This document shows, one piece after another, positions 46,476 through 57,900 of a DNA stretch of 64,000 bases; positions within the stretch are counted from its first letter, which is position 1, and every line of letters starts with the position of its first letter. The position numbers and the translations under genes were made by a program. The stretch is taken from NCBI GenBank assembly GCA_027924585.1, contig BSBM01000637.1, positions 5,828,001 through 5,892,000 of the forward strand. Direction: 5' to 3'. The notes beneath the pieces are model-generated. The model did no database searches. It saw nothing but the letters and a program-made list of their open reading frames with translations, and had not been told where the DNA came from. Source of the DNA: Larix kaempferi (taxonomy: Eukaryota > Streptophyta > Pinopsida > Pinales > Pinaceae).

Positions 46476-49079
46476 ACATAATATGATTACGTGGCTCCCT
46501 CTCTTGTGCAACTAGTGGTTCCCTCCAGGAACTCCATAGGTGACTCACTTGACTGCAGGCTAGCATGGCCCCACAATACCCACTCACACTACACAAGGAT
46601 GATACCCCTTTTCTGCAACACAGCTCCCCAGGCCTATCCATCCCTTCTAGTGTCCTTTAGTGTGAGCGTAGAAAGGTTACCACTGCCCATACAGTCCTCT
46701 TGAGCACCCTTTCTTCACTTTGCCTCTTTCGTGCAACACCAAGTTGCATTTGTGTAAGTTGTTAGCACAAGAAGGATAAGCAGGCTCATCAGTATTGTTG
46801 CCCAAAAATTGTAATCATATTTCATATCATTCGCTATCAAGTATTGAAACACCAAGAATGCGTCCATTCCCTTAGGGTGTAGTCAATATTGAAAACCCTA
46901 TCATGACCCAGCACCAGAAAAGGTGTGCACCCCCTTTCCGATGTGCGCCATGTAGGCCCTAATCATACTCAAGCAGTCTGTAATGATATAAATAAGATAG
47001 AGCATGCTAGTAATTTAGACATGAATGTTCTTGTCTAGGGTCACAGAATACTCATTCATTTTGCAGATGTGTCTCTCATGCCTTCTGGCATAGCTTTACC
47101 ATCTCACTTTCATGGTTTACCGTCATGCGGTTTGGCCGAGACATTATCAATGGCGTTTCACCCGAAACCCATTTCCAAAGCATGGGATCCTTCCCATCTA
47201 GTTTGGCTTCTGCAGGCCATCACACATGGTCTTCCTGCAATGTGTCATCCTGGCACACCTTATCAATAGCCAAACAGTCAGCAACATTTAGCAATCAACT
47301 TCAAATATGATTGTTTCATAACCGATCAATAACATTAATAATTAAATTCAACATGAATTTTACAATTCTGTCTCCTACAGAAATTGATTGCTTAACAATG
47401 AGGCTCTCCTCATATTGTTTGGCTCTTGTAAGTGGTATCACTCTGCCCATTATGGTTTCACCCTTGCTACCATACCTGAACAGCCACATACAGCATGTCC
47501 TCCCGACACAATTCTATATAAGCCAAACAGTCATTAGCAATTATTAGCAAAATTTCAAATCCGAAACATTTACAAATCTGAGTTTTACAACTGTCAGAAC
47601 TTAGAGCTCTCAACCATGAGATTCCTTCTCATAATCTCTAGATCAAACTTTAAAATCCGTTTCTCACAGAAAATTGATTTGCAATTGTGATATTATTCTC
47701 ATAGTCATATCATTCATACAACTCTGTCCTTCCACAGAGCATTCTAGTAGCCCATCGATCATGATTGGGCTCTTCATGCACTTACTATTCTGCATTAATA
47801 ACAGCCCATGATATGATCCTAGAATTATCATCATCAATTCATCATTTCATTCATTATTTATTTTGCAATAACATATGCATCATCCCTATGCATTCCTACA
47901 ATGCAGCACAATATTTATAAGATCTCTTAATGCACATCTACTCAATGCTACTTTGCATTGTTTCATGAGTACTATGCATTCAAGCATATTATGATCGAAA
48001 CATGACTATCTCATATAACTTGCACTACCATAATCAGGACCACCAGTCCTCACTTGCTTTGGTTATCAAGCACATAACCAACATACACATGGCATGATAT
48101 AAATTCATATGAATGCATTGAGATTTCTAAATAGTCATAGGGTGTAAGGACCATTTCCTTCACTTACCCACACCTTACCAAGCTGGGTAGGTTAACAGTC
48201 CCAATATCACATGCAATTTAACTCAACATAACTCAAACATAGTTGAAGAGATCTTACCAAATCCCCTTTCAACATTCATGCAATTTGGCATCAATACTCA
48301 TTACCTGCATGGTTATCATTAACATCGCCTGATGTCACCTGATCCGTTGGCCTCTTACCAAGGCTGCTAAGTCCTTTTCCAACTTTATGGTCATAGATTT
48401 GTTGCACCATCCTTTCTGCATAAGGTTGTTGGCTTCGTGCAACAACATCCTCAGCACATTTAACCATGCCCTTTGTTATCTTTGGTCCTACAACCAATAC
48501 CGACATCAATAGTGATTATCAACCACAATATTCTCCATCAGTGGTTCATTGCATATACAGACTTCATTACTCTACCAATATACAATATCCTATTTATGCA
48601 CAAGCATTTCCATATGCATTATGCACTGTTTGTTAAGATGCCATCTAGTGCATATATACATCTATGTAATCCTTTACATTTTTAACATTTTTATGCCATA
48701 TGTCAATTTCATAATTATAAGTATGATAACAAACAGAGGTTTAAGAAAATATTCCCTTTTCGATTCCCCATCGTAACATGGAATTCCTCTTCCATATCAT
48801 GCAATTGTAGAAATTGCCCATATTGATAACAAAATTTGTTTGTCAGGACCGCCGCTGGCACTCTTCTGCACTAAATATCCATGATAGATGTAGACCTCAT
48901 TCAAACTCTGTTCATGTATCATTGTTCCCTACTGGACAAGCTTTCCAATGCCTGTCCTCATGCTCCATTCTGACATTAGGTGCGGAAACTGCATCTCTTC
49001 AAAAATGACAACTTTTACTACAATTCTGCCCATTTTGCACAGCTGCATTTTGGTCCAGAATGCCAACTTTAGGCACCTG
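46476..49079 (-). other. Element E interior, no recognisable gene
   Basis: No domain in any frame and mostly AT-rich. Two loosely similar blocks (about 47060-47310 and 47400-47580) share GCCAAACAGTCA with TTAGCAA and a preceding TGG-TTTCACCC phrase, which suggests an old internal duplication. Confidence 0.45.
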
Positions 49080-49740
49080 TGGAAGAAAATATATGAGGAA
49101 TCATAGAAACTTATCTATCGGGCGAAGTTAGTCCATATAACAAGGAACACTCAGCAATTCACGGATTTCAATTCCGATGCACCATTCATCTTCTATGAAT
49201 TTCTGGATTTTGCTACTTCTCATTTTTTCACATTTTTCCAAAATTCCAAATTTTGGGCCAAAAACGGCTATCTCCCAAACGGTGCATTTCTGGAAAATCT
49301 TCGTCTAACGGAAGTTGTCCGTCTTAATGAGAATATGAAATGTCTAGTTCAGTAAAATTTCTGATTCCCACATCTAGGGTCACTTTTACTACCCACAAGC
49401 TTTTCAAAATCCCGAAAAAGTGGCCCGGAACAGTGCTTTTTGGCCTTCTTGCTCACCCCGACTCCACATCCCTTGGAGTTTGGCTCCAAGATTCAGAACT
49501 TAACATTGTGCCTGCTTCATGATTGCCTCGTATCAATTTCAGCTCAAACCGGCCTTCTGTCAAGCCTCGGGACTCTGTCCTTCAGAAGTCACTATTATCC
49601 AATTTCTGTCAAATCGGGGTGTAATGGGCTAGGGGTCTTCACTGGTCTTTTCATGGCCCTCGCCAATGGCCTCCGAGCCCCACAGGAATCATCGCATTCT
49701 GAGTTCGGATGCTCCTGCTATCCAAAAATCGAGTTTTAGT
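49080..49740 (-). other. Element E leader block shared with Gy1
   Basis: Reverse complement of the Gy1 leader around 7200-7660, for example CCAAACTCCAAGGGATGTGG (about 49468-49487) against CCAAACTCCAAAGGATGTGG (7333-7352), and the CAAAATTTGGAATTTTGGAA stretch. It is evidence that E derives from this family. Confidence 0.8.
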
Positions 49741-49789
49741 CAATTTACTCTTTTTTTTTTTTTTTTTTTTTCGGTTCGGGCGCGCGGGC

Positions 49790-50480
49790 CGGTTCTCCGA
49801 ACGCTTCCGCAATGCGGAGCAGTTCGGCGAACGCTTCCGCAATGGCGGAGCGATTCGCTGAACTCTCCCGCACTGCGGAGCCATTCGGCGAATGCTCCCG
49901 CAACTGCGGAGCCATTCGGCGAAGGCTTCCGTTGCGGAGCCATTCGGCGAATGCTCCCGCAACTGCGGAGCCATTCGGCGAATGCTCCCGCAACTGCGGA
50001 GCCATTCGGCGAATGCTCCCTCAATTGCGGAGCCATTCGGCGAAGGCTTCCGCCGTTTCGGAAGACTTTCCCGAAGCCTCCCGCGATTTCGGAACCGTTC
50101 GCGGAATCCTTCCGCAGTTTCGGAAGACTTTCCCGAACTCTTCCGCAGTTTCGGAACCGTTCGCGGAATCCTTCCGCAGTTTCGGAAGACTTTCCCGAAC
50201 TCCTTCCGAAACAAACTTTAAACAAAATTTTCGAAGACACTTAGAAAAATTTTCTTCTTTTCGGAGCATTTTGCCGAATTTTTTTCCGCGTTGCGGGACA
50301 ACTCGCGGAATCCTTCCGCAAATTTCGGAAGAGAATTCCTTCCGCAATTTCGGAAGGGAATTCCTTCCGCAAATTTCGGGCGACTTCCCGAACTCTTCCG
50401 CGTTGCGGAAAAAACTCGCGGAATGCTTCCGCAGTTTCGGAGCAATTCGCCGAATGCTTCCACAACTGCGGAAGTCATTC
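49790..50480 (-). repeat. CpG-rich 31-bp palindromic tandem array in element E leader
   Basis: The unit alternates TTCCGCAA-type and CGGCGAATGC-type words with a 31-base period. It is clearest from 49870 to 50040 as repeated GAGCCATTCGGCGAATGCTC and CCGCAACTGCGG. Further along it drifts to TTTCGGAAGACTTTCCCGAA-type units. It is flanked by a run of about 22 T at 49751. On the minus strand it lies between primer site and former gag, the same place as the array in Gy2. Long frames on both strands are by-products. Confidence 0.9.
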
Positions 50481-50837
50481 GGGAATTCTTTCCGAAACAG
50501 ACTTAAACGGATTTTCAAAAACACTTAGGAAATTTTAACAAACAGAGATCATTATTTTTGCAACAACACAGTATTCCAAGAAACGAAAATTGCACTTCTT
50601 TAAGCATGAAACAGCAATTCAAAACAGCATAAGATGGCAGAGGTTGCCCATGTTCCTTTCTCTGTTTCATAGAATGCACTCAATGCAATCCAATGCAAGC
50701 AATTTGCAAAAATCCCCAACAGTGATGCGATCTTAAGGTTTTTCTAATGCATTTTTGTTTCAAATACTAAATGCATGTACACACACAATGACTTAAATTT
50801 CTGTGAAGGGCCCAACAGTCGTAGTGTTGAACCTAGG

Positions 50838-50849
50838 GCTCTGATACCA
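50838..50849 (-). other. Element E primer binding site (initiator-Met type)
   Basis: On the minus strand TGGTATCAGAGC, three bases from the 5' LTR. Confidence 0.9.
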
Positions 50850-50852
50850 CAA

Positions 50853-51831
50853 TGTAATGTCCCCACTTGCTGACCACTGCTAGGCAAGGAACATACTACC
50901 AATCGATGGGGCTCTTTAATCAAAATTCGGCCCACTCATTTCATTAAAAGAAATAAGATATGAATGTGCAGATGCAACACAAGAAAATTATGCACAGCGG
51001 AAACAACAACATTCACACACTCTTCATATGCATTCACATATCAATAATCAGTCATTAATTAAACATTGCAGGAGTAATTACATAGGCTGAAACACTTATC
51101 TCCATTGCAATTGCCCCAAGCAACTAGCTATGTCGCTGCAACGTTCCACCCAGCCATAGGCTCTTCGACAGCTTATACTGAGTCCATCCGAAGGCCACCC
51201 CCGAGCTGGGCATGATTCTCACAAGGAAAAAGGGGACATTCACGCTCCCACACAGTCCATTAACCAATTCGTTTTAGCCAAGCCAGTCCAACTGGGTTTA
51301 TCAAGCTACAATTGAACCCTGGAGGCTTACACTCAAACTCAAGCCATGGATAACCATACCCAACACACTTTTCATTCACACAGTAAACACAAACAGGGGC
51401 AGGGATACTCATTTTAAACAATGGGAATTACAAATAAAATGGCCATGGGTTTTCCCAGAAACGTTCCCAACAAAAACGGATTGTGGGATGAGGCAAACAA
51501 CCCCCAGGAGGAAATACGATTTCCTTCCCCAATATCTTCGCCTTCAGCAGCCCAAAACGGTCTCTATTGGACCCCCATTCGTTTTCCCCTCTTCCCCACT
51601 GGTATACCACACAGAAATACGCCCTTCTCTGTTGGGGAAATGAAGAAAACGTTTTTCCACATACCTGGAAAACGCCCCGGTAGTTCTGAACTCGTGAGGG
51701 AGGAAGATTGGTCATTGATTATGGCTTAGGGAGCAATTTCGTGGCTCTCTTCTTGCCCAAAAAGACCCACACGTTTTTCCATGAAGGGTGGCTTGCCCAT
51801 ACCCGATTTTGGACAGCCATACCTTCCCATT
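50853..51831 (-). repeat. Element E 5' LTR, interrupted by Gy2
   Basis: 979 bases nearly identical to 43056-44033. It stops after TTCCCATT, where Gy2's LTR begins. CCATT (51827-51831) is the presumed left target duplication of Gy2. Confidence 0.92.
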
Positions 51832-53544
51832 TGTCACGTCCCCATTTTGACCCCCTTTGTAAATGATGTAAATATTGTAACTTAATCATGGTGAGGAGCT
51901 CAAGGCCAAGGCCCCACCATTGATTTAGCGTTTATGTATCGGCAATTAAAATAGATGCCTATGGTTCTTGTGCGAGATGGGCACAATGTATATAAGACAT
52001 CATGTAAATACGAATTTTAATGAAAAATACCCACAACCGGCTATGAAATGCAACAAAAGAGATGGGGCATGGTTCTACAAGGAATAGGGAGGGAAATTAT
52101 TCAAACCCTTGAGCCAATAGTATTAATCCATGTGTCAATGGGGAAACCCAAAAACCACCAACTACCCATTTTGTCTCATGTACCCAATCATTTAATTTTT
52201 CCAAGAAATTGGTTAAGGCAGTTAATGCCTAGGGAATGAAAGAGTATGGGCAAGCCATTTTCGTGCATGGGCAAGCCATCAACTTGGAAAATCGTGTTTT
52301 GGCTTGAGGGGCAAGAAACCACCCACGAAATGGTGCCCAAAGCCATGAGGAATGGGCAGTCTTCAGGGATTCACGCAGGTAGAGAAGGTGGGGAGTTACA
52401 GTCACATTTTTGAGCAAAAACGCAGGGTTCTCCCTGCCCAAAAACTCGTTTTTGGTTTTGGATAGTAGCTGGGAAGGAGGGGGTGCGATTTGGCACTGTA
52501 GGGAGTTCGTTTTGTCCCCGATTTTGCCATGGGCGTTTTTCCTAAAAACGTTTTCTGCTACCTGGGGTTTTCTCCAAACCTCCATTGCTCGTTTTTAACC
52601 TTCCCACGTTTTTCTGAAGTCTAGGGGATCATTTTCCTGCCTGTCACTGTAATAACGTTTTGTCTTGCCCCATAATGGTGTTCTGTTGTTGTGTGCATTC
52701 TCGTTTTTGGTTTGAACCTGTGAGCTGAAGTTTTGGACTGGTAGTGGATAGAACTGGCTTGATAAACCTAGTAGAGGGTGTAGCCTCTCAAGAAGATCAA
52801 GAGGGCTTGGATACTTTTCTATGCACACCCTGAGAGCACTAGAAAGGGAGGTATGGCTTGAGGGACTGTGTGGCAGTGAAGAGAATACTTCCTTGTGTTG
52901 GGTGTGTAGGCATTGTGAGTGCCAAGCTGAATAGATCTGGGAGGGACATCCTCAGCTCTGTGGTTGAGCATACTAGCTTAGCAATTCTTCCCTGCCATGT
53001 CCTAGCAGCCTGATAAACCCAATTGCAGATTGGATTGGCTCATCTTGTTGTATGCTTGGCTATGTGTGAGTCTGCTGTTCCCTGGTTCCTTGTAGAGATC
53101 ATGCCCAGCTCGGGGGTGGCAGTGGTGCTGAGAGATTGAGGAGCACACTGGCCTACGGTTGGGTGGAACGTTGCAGTTGCATAGCCAGTTGCGTGGAATT
53201 ACTTTTGTATAAGATAAGTATTCTCTTGTGTTAAATTGCAATTACTTATTTGATGAACATCTTAAATGTATGATGGATGTGAAATTCTTAATATTCCGCT
53301 GTGATTTTCTTAAAACCATACAGTTCCATCTATCTCTGTTATATTATGTTCATGCTTATGGTTAAACGTTTCATAAGGCTAGACGCCCAGTTTAATATCA
53401 CATCTGTTATGCATTTGTGTATGTCTATATTTTTATTCATTTGAATTTGAATGCTTGTTTAATGAATGGATATGGGGGCTAGATGCCCGGTTTAACCGTC
53501 ACGATCCTCTCCATCTAGCTGGTTGGATGGGAGGGGACGTGACA
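51832..53544 (+). repeat. Gy2 5' LTR
   Basis: It carries the family blocks CCCAGCTCGGGGGTG (53104-53118) and GGTTGGGTGGAACGTT (53157-53172), and a Gy1-like start region (CCATTTTGACCCC). Confidence 0.92.
51989..51995 (+). promoter_or_regulatory. Candidate TATA box in Gy2 LTR
   Basis: TATATAA, about 160 bases into the LTR. It is a plausible core promoter but unusually early in such a long LTR. Confidence 0.4.
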
Positions 53545-53547
53545 GAA

Positions 53548-53559
53548 TGGTATCAGAGC
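53548..53559 (+). other. Gy2 primer binding site (initiator-Met type)
   Basis: TGGTATCAGAGC, three bases after the LTR end. Confidence 0.92.
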
Positions 53560-53639
53560 TGCGTTGCAGCATTGGGCCTCTATGGGCCAAATCTGATAGC
53601 AATTATAAAAAATTTCTTAAGACTGTTTTGAAAATTTTG

Positions 53640-54730
53640 TGTTTTAAGCCGTTTCGGGAAGTTGTTCCGAAATTTCGGAAAGGTTTCGCGAACCTTCCCG
53701 CAATTGCGGAAGAGTTCGGCGAACCTTCCCGAAATTGCGGAAGGATTCCGCGAACCTTCCCGAAGTTGCGGAAGAATTCAGCCAATGGCTCCGAAACAGC
53801 GGAGAAAAATGTTTTTAAGTGAAAAAAATTTCTAAGTGTCGGAATTTTTCGGAAAGAATTCTCTTCCGAAATTGCGGAAGGAATTCTCTTCCGAAATTTC
53901 GGAAGGATTCCGCGAATCGTTCCGAAACGCGGAAGAGTTCGGCGAGTCGTTCCGAAGTTGCGGAAGACTTCGGCGAATCGTTCCGCAACTGCGGAAGACT
54001 TCGCCGAATCGTTCCGCAACTGCGGAAGACTTCGGCGAATCATTCCGCAACTGCGGAAGACTTCGGCGAATCGTTCCGCAACTGCGGAAGACTTCGGCGA
54101 ATCGTTCCGCAACTGCGGAAGACTTCGGCGAATCGTTCCGCAACTGCGGAAGACTTCGGCGAATCGTTCCGCAACTGCGGAAGACTTCGGCGAATCGTTC
54201 CGCAACTACGGAAGACTTCGGCGAATCGTTCCGCAACTGCGGAAGACTTCGGCGAATCGTTCCGCAACTGCGGAAGACTTCGGCGAATCGTTCCGCAACT
54301 GCGGAAGACTTCGCCGAATCATTCCGAAAAAAAAAATCACCCGAAATTGAGGAAGCATTCCGGCGGAAGCATTCCGGCGGAATCATTCTGCGAACGGCTC
54401 CGGAATTGCGGAAGCCTTCGCCGAATGGCTCCGCAATTGCGGGAGCATTCGCCGAATGGCTCCGCAACTGCGGAAGCCTTCGCCGAATGGCTCCGCTCGG
54501 CAAATCGCCCCGCCATTGCGGAAGCGTTCAGCGAACTGCTCCGCAATTGCGGAAGCCGTCGCCGAAGCGCCCCGCAATTGCGGCAGCCTTCAATCGAGCG
54601 CCCCGCAACTGCGGAAGGCTACAGTGAACCGCCCCGCTCATTGCGGGAGCATATAGTGAACCGCCCATTGCGGCAACACCCTGCGAACCGCCGTCGCGGC
54701 CGGATTCAGCGAACTGCCCGTTGCGGCAAG
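53640..54730 (+). repeat. CpG-rich 31-bp palindromic tandem array in Gy2 leader
   Basis: The core 53937-54330 has 12 copies at a strict 31-base period. Each unit contains TTCCGCAACTGCGGAA (7-bp arms, 2-base centre) and TTCGGCGAA (4-bp arms), with five CpG. From about 54400 a second variant (GGAGCATTCGCCGAATGGCT type, also 31 bases) follows; it is the variant seen in element E. Because 31 is not a multiple of three and the unit has no stop in any frame, both strands show frames of over 200 codons. I treat these as accidental. Confidence 0.95.
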
Positions 54731-54956
54731 CCCCCTTGACCCCCTTTTTCTTTTTCCCCTCATAGTTTCGTTGTTGTGATTTGACGAATTGTCAACGTAA
54801 TTTTTTCCCATGTGCATGAAGTAATTTGTAAATTTTGAGAATGTAATGCAGCTAACAATTGTGTTGATGAACACATTTCAGAGAGTCACAGTTACAGCAA
54901 GGTAACACTCTAGATAATACAGTGGAAAAATTTTGGATCTTGGTTGGGCCAAGAAA

Positions 54957-57900
54957 ATGCACATCATGAATGATGCACAGGATCCCTATGAGCCTGAGAC
55001 AGATGCCATGGGGGAGAACATACAGGTTGAGAATGCTGAGACAAAATCTAATGGGAGAAGAAATCAAGAGACCCCTCCAGATGTTGCAGCCACCATGAGA
55101 AGCCTAAGGGTGGAGTTGCAAAGCTGTAGGGAAGATAATGAAAGGATGATTAAAGCTCAAGAAGAACAAAATCAGCTGAATGCCGCGATGCTGCAGAGTT
55201 TAACAGACATACAAAGGCAAATAAACTCTGGGCATCAGATATCAAATCTAGAAAGGGGTGGGAGTAGCTCTAGAAGAAATTCCCGTAAAAGGGCCAGTAG
55301 CCCAAGAAGAGTTTCTACAGATAGAACATATAGTCCAGAAATCTCTTCTAATGAATCATCTGACTCTGAAGAATCCATTGAGGGTTCGAGTTCTTCGTCC
55401 CACAGGAACAAGAGAAAGAAACACTACAAGAACAATTCACATGGGGAATTTAAGAAGGCAAAACCTCCTACATTTGACGGAGAGGTAAAATCTGGTCAAG
55501 AAGCTGAAGCTTGGCTTCTTGGGATGAGAAAATATTTCCAAGTCCAAGACTACTCTGGGAATATGAAGGCAAGGGTTGCCATCTTCAACTTGAATGGAAG
55601 AGCATCTATATGGTGGGAACACACCAGGCAAGTGAAGAAGATCAACGAAAGGAAGATTGGATGGAAGCAGTTCAAGAAACACTTCAAGCAGAAGTACCTC
55701 TCTGATAGGTACTATGATGATAAGATCAAAGAGTTCCATGAGCTGAGATTGGGACAATCGACCATGGAAGAATATGCAAACAAGTTCTTGGAGCTGCTGA
55801 GGTATGTCAAGTATATTCGAGATGATAAGGTCAAAATTCAGCGTTTCGTAAGTGGACTGCCCCAGTCATATAAAGACAGAATTGAGTTTGATGAACCTCG
55901 AACTCTAGAGGAGGCCATAAGAAAGGCCAAATATTGCTTTGATCAAAACAGAAGCAAACCAGAATTCCATAAGGCGTGGAAGGATAAGAAAAATGAAAAG
56001 TTTGATCAAAGGAAGAAGGGGTTCAAGCCTCCTCAATTCAGGAATCAGCAAAGGCAGCCATCACAGGTTGTGACTAAGCCAACCAGGACGATGGGAGACA
56101 AGCCGAGAGATCCAAAAGAGCCAAGAGAACCACTTCAATGTTGGGGTTGTGGAGGAGACCACATGCTTAGGAACTGTCCACATCGGAATGGGAATGCAAA
56201 TCAAGTTCACAACATCCAAGGAGCTGGAACTGTGGGTCAAGTGGCGAGGACAATCCCTAGAATCTATGCAGCAGTGGACGACCGCCAAGCAGATCATCAG
56301 TCAACTGTGGTTGAGGTTGAAGGTAAGATTGCTAAGCAATCTGTTTCTATTTTGATTGACCCTGGATCTACTCACAGTTATGTCACTCCTAGAATTGTTG
56401 AGATGTGTGCTTTCAAGAAATTAAAGCATAGTAAATCCTGGTTAGTTCAACTAGCCACTGGAACCAAGAGAAAAGTTAGTGAAATAGTAGAGAAATGTCC
56501 ATTAGAGATGGATGGGCTATTCACTTATGCGGATTTGAATATTTTTCCACTTGGTTCCTATGATATTCTCATTGGAATGGATTGGTTAGAAGCACACAGG
56601 GTTAAACTTGACTGCTACAATAAGACATTTGAATGCATGGACGAGGAAGGAAACCCGAGGGTTGTAAAAGGCATTCCAAAGGTGACTTCTGTTAGACAGG
56701 TTTCAGCCATGCAACTAAAGAAGTTCTGTAGGAAGGGATGTCAACTGTATGCAGCTCACGTTTTAGAGGCAGCAGAGAGTGAAACTCTTAGATTGGAGGA
56801 CTATCCTGTATTGCAAGAATTCAGGGATGTTTTTCCTGATGAGATTCCAGGACTCCCTCCAAAGAGAGACATTGACTTTACAATTGAGCTTGTGCCAGGA
56901 GCGGCACCAGTGTCCAAGACACCCTACAGGATGAGTACACCGGAAATGCTAGAATTGAAGATGCAATTGCAAGAGTTGCTGGAAAAGAAATATATTAGGC
57001 CAAGTGTATCCCCGTGGGGAGCGCCCGTTCTATTTGTGAAAAAGAAAGATGGAACACTCAGGCTATGTATTGACTACAGGCAGTTGAACAAAGTCACTGT
57101 GAAGAATAAATACCCATTGCCCCGAATTTATGACCTTTTTGATCAAATGAGAGGAGCAAAGGTATTTTCAAAGATTGACTTGAGGTCTGGTTACCATCAG
57201 GTAAGAATCAAAGAAGAAGATATTCATAAGACAGCCTTTAGAACGAGGTATGGACACTATGAGTTTGTAGTGGTACCATTCGGTCTCACAAATGCACCAG
57301 CTACATTCATGTGTCTCATGAATAATGTTTTTAGCAAATATTTGGACAAGTTTGTTCTTGTTTTCCTAGACGACATTCTCATCTATTCTAAGAATGAAGA
57401 AGAGCATGAAGAACATTTGAGAATGACAATGCAATTACTAAGGGAGCATAAGCTGTATGCAAAATTGAGCAAATGTGACTTTTATAAAGATAGAATTCAT
57501 TATTTGGGTCACATCATCTCCGACGAAGGAATATCTGTAGACCCTGAGAAGATTGAAGCCATTATGAATTGGCCAACTCCAAGGAATGTGACTGATGTGA
57601 GATCTTTTATGGGCCTTGCTGGTTACTACAGGAGGTTTATCGAAGGATTCTCCAAGGTTGCAAACCCGATCACTTCTTTGAAAAAGAAGGGAATAAAGTT
57701 TGAATGGTCACCAAGATGTGAATAAAGTTTTCAACGGTTGAAGAATCTTCTTACAAGTGCACCTATTCTGAAGATTGCAGACCCGGAAAAGGACTTTGTG
57801 GTGTGTACCGATGCATGCAATCAAGGACTTGGAGGAGTTCTTATGCAAGACAACCACGTGATATGCTATGAGTCAAGAAAGTTGAAGGAGCATGAGAAGA

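Larger units (their letters stand above)
43056..51831 (-). mobile_element. Element E: recent non-autonomous relative of Gy1/Gy2
   Basis: The left LTR 43056-44420 is complete. The right (5') LTR 50853-51831 is cut by Gy2. The LTR ends TGTAATGTCCCC / GGGGACATTACA are perfect 12-base inverted repeats. The primer site is the initiator-Met type. The 6.4-kb interior has no usable gag or pol. Its leader is homologous to Gy1's (49080-49510 against 7200-7660) and carries the 31-bp array also found in Gy2. I count about three differences between the two LTRs over some 979 shared bases, so it inserted recently and must have been mobilised by an autonomous relative. The presumed left target copy is TGTGT (43051-43055). 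Confidence 0.9.

Noticed and set aside
49651-50528. Arg/Ser-rich frames of about 190-240 codons in the element E leader array
   Set aside because: Same reason as the Gy2 array; the repeats, not coding, explain openness.
53819-54739. Very long open frames on both strands across the 31-bp array (over 300 codons with a 31-residue repeat)
   Set aside because: A 31-base unit without stops in any phase gives long frames in all six phases. Frames overlap on both strands, there is no distinct start context, and the location is a retroelement leader.
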